Shown piece after piece: positions 23,212-23,448 of a stretch of 23,448 bases of DNA. Source of the stretch: Candidatus Hermodarchaeota archaeon (GTDB lineage Archaea > Asgardarchaeota > Hermodarchaeia > Hermodarchaeales > Hermodarchaeaceae); contig JAEOTD010000011.1 of assembly GCA_016839995.1 (NCBI GenBank), forward strand, positions 1-23,448, given 5' to 3'. A program made the translations under genes and the position numbers. Within the stretch, counting starts at the first letter, position 1. Each line of letters begins with the position of its first letter. The notes under the pieces were generated by a model. That model had not been told where the DNA came from. It was given only the letters and a program-made list of their open reading frames with translations, and searched no databases.

Positions 23212-23448
23212 TTGCTTACTATTCAAAATGAGTGGTTCATCGATAAAGTTGGTCGGAGGATTCTACTCCGGGGGGTTAACCTAGGGGGAAGCTCTAAAGT
23301 TCCGAAAACACCGAATGGCGCAACTCATCTTAAAACGGATTTCACAGATTACGATGTTTCTTTTATTGGTCGACCATTTCCGCTTAAGGATGCTGATAGG
23401 CACTTTCAGCGCATTCGCCATTGGGGATTCAACGCTCTACGATTTATT
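23212..23448 (+). CDS. GH5-like glycoside hydrolase, N-terminal fragment (runs off window)
   Basis: Seventy-nine codons are visible from TTG at 23212, which has GAGGTT 6 bases upstream; no ATG is available in frame. The translation has FIDKVGRRILLRGVNLGGSSKVP (residues 9-31), FIGRPFPLKDADRHF and IRHWGFNALRFI (68-79). RGVNLGG followed by WGFNxLRF is the start of the (beta/alpha)8 barrel of GH5 cellulase-like enzymes, and the SSKVP...GRPFP insertion recalls the branch with endoglycoceramidases and steryl-glucosidases. No signal peptide is evident, so an intracellular enzyme is possible. Catalytic glutamates lie beyond the window. Confidence 0.8.
   Translation, partial: MLTIQNEWFIDKVGRRILLRGVNLGGSSKVPKTPNGATHLKTDFTDYDVSFIGRPFPLKDADRHFQRIRHWGFNALRFI

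Overview
The window reads as a gene-dense stretch of an archaeal chromosome. The archaeal signs are TATA boxes with purine-rich upstream elements, GGTGAT/GAGGTG-type ribosome binding sites, short leaders, a RAD55/KaiC-like protein, an aldehyde:ferredoxin oxidoreductase, Nfn/SudAB-type flavoproteins, a secreted PF09826-type beta-propeller and split MgtE half-transporters. An anaerobic, heterotrophic, Asgard-like lineage would fit (SCP2 protein, fatty-acyl activation, ferredoxin economy), but no marker here fixes the taxonomy. No CRISPR array, insertion sequence, phage gene or rRNA was seen. No gene-free gap exceeds about 190 bases.

Left part (1-4080): the 3' end of an RNase Z-like gene, a small beta-grasp protein ending in Gly-Gly, tRNA-Arg(UCU) with an encoded CCA and an unusual C33, a membrane methyltransferase-like protein, a family I inorganic pyrophosphatase and a membrane-anchored beta-propeller.

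Regulatory block (4084-8767): a 643-residue protein with an N-terminal ribbon-helix-helix domain followed by what look like several V4R/Bet3-like repeats; a glutamate dehydrogenase with an unusual N-terminal extension of about 165 residues; and, divergently, a RAD55/KaiC-like protein that has lost its Walker motifs. The promoter of the regulator and the divergent dehydrogenase/RAD55 promoter both carry clustered TGTACA sites. In the first they sit at exact 21-bp steps, in the second they are 10 bp apart. This looks like one small undescribed regulon.

Catabolic and electron-transfer block (8950-17335, all +): an NfnS/SudB-type subunit, a small membrane protein, an SCP2 protein, a D-2-hydroxyacid dehydrogenase, an LsrK-like FGGY kinase, a class II aldolase, an AOR-family oxidoreductase and an NfnL/SudA-type subunit. 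The dehydrogenase, kinase, aldolase and AOR genes are packed within a few bases of each other. A plausible scheme is phosphorylation of a sugar-like substrate, aldol cleavage, oxidation of the released aldehyde with ferredoxin, and re-balancing of ferredoxin and NAD(P)H by the two flanking Nfn-like subunits. The substrate is unknown.

Right part (17371-23448): a strong TATA box with a roughly 125-base leader ahead of two adjacent MgtE/SLC41 half-transporters; an unidentified polytopic membrane protein divergent from an alpha/beta hydrolase plus acyl-CoA synthetase pair, the shared promoter lying inside a 23-bp dyad; a DinB-like protein; and the 5' end of a GH5-like glycosidase that runs off the window.
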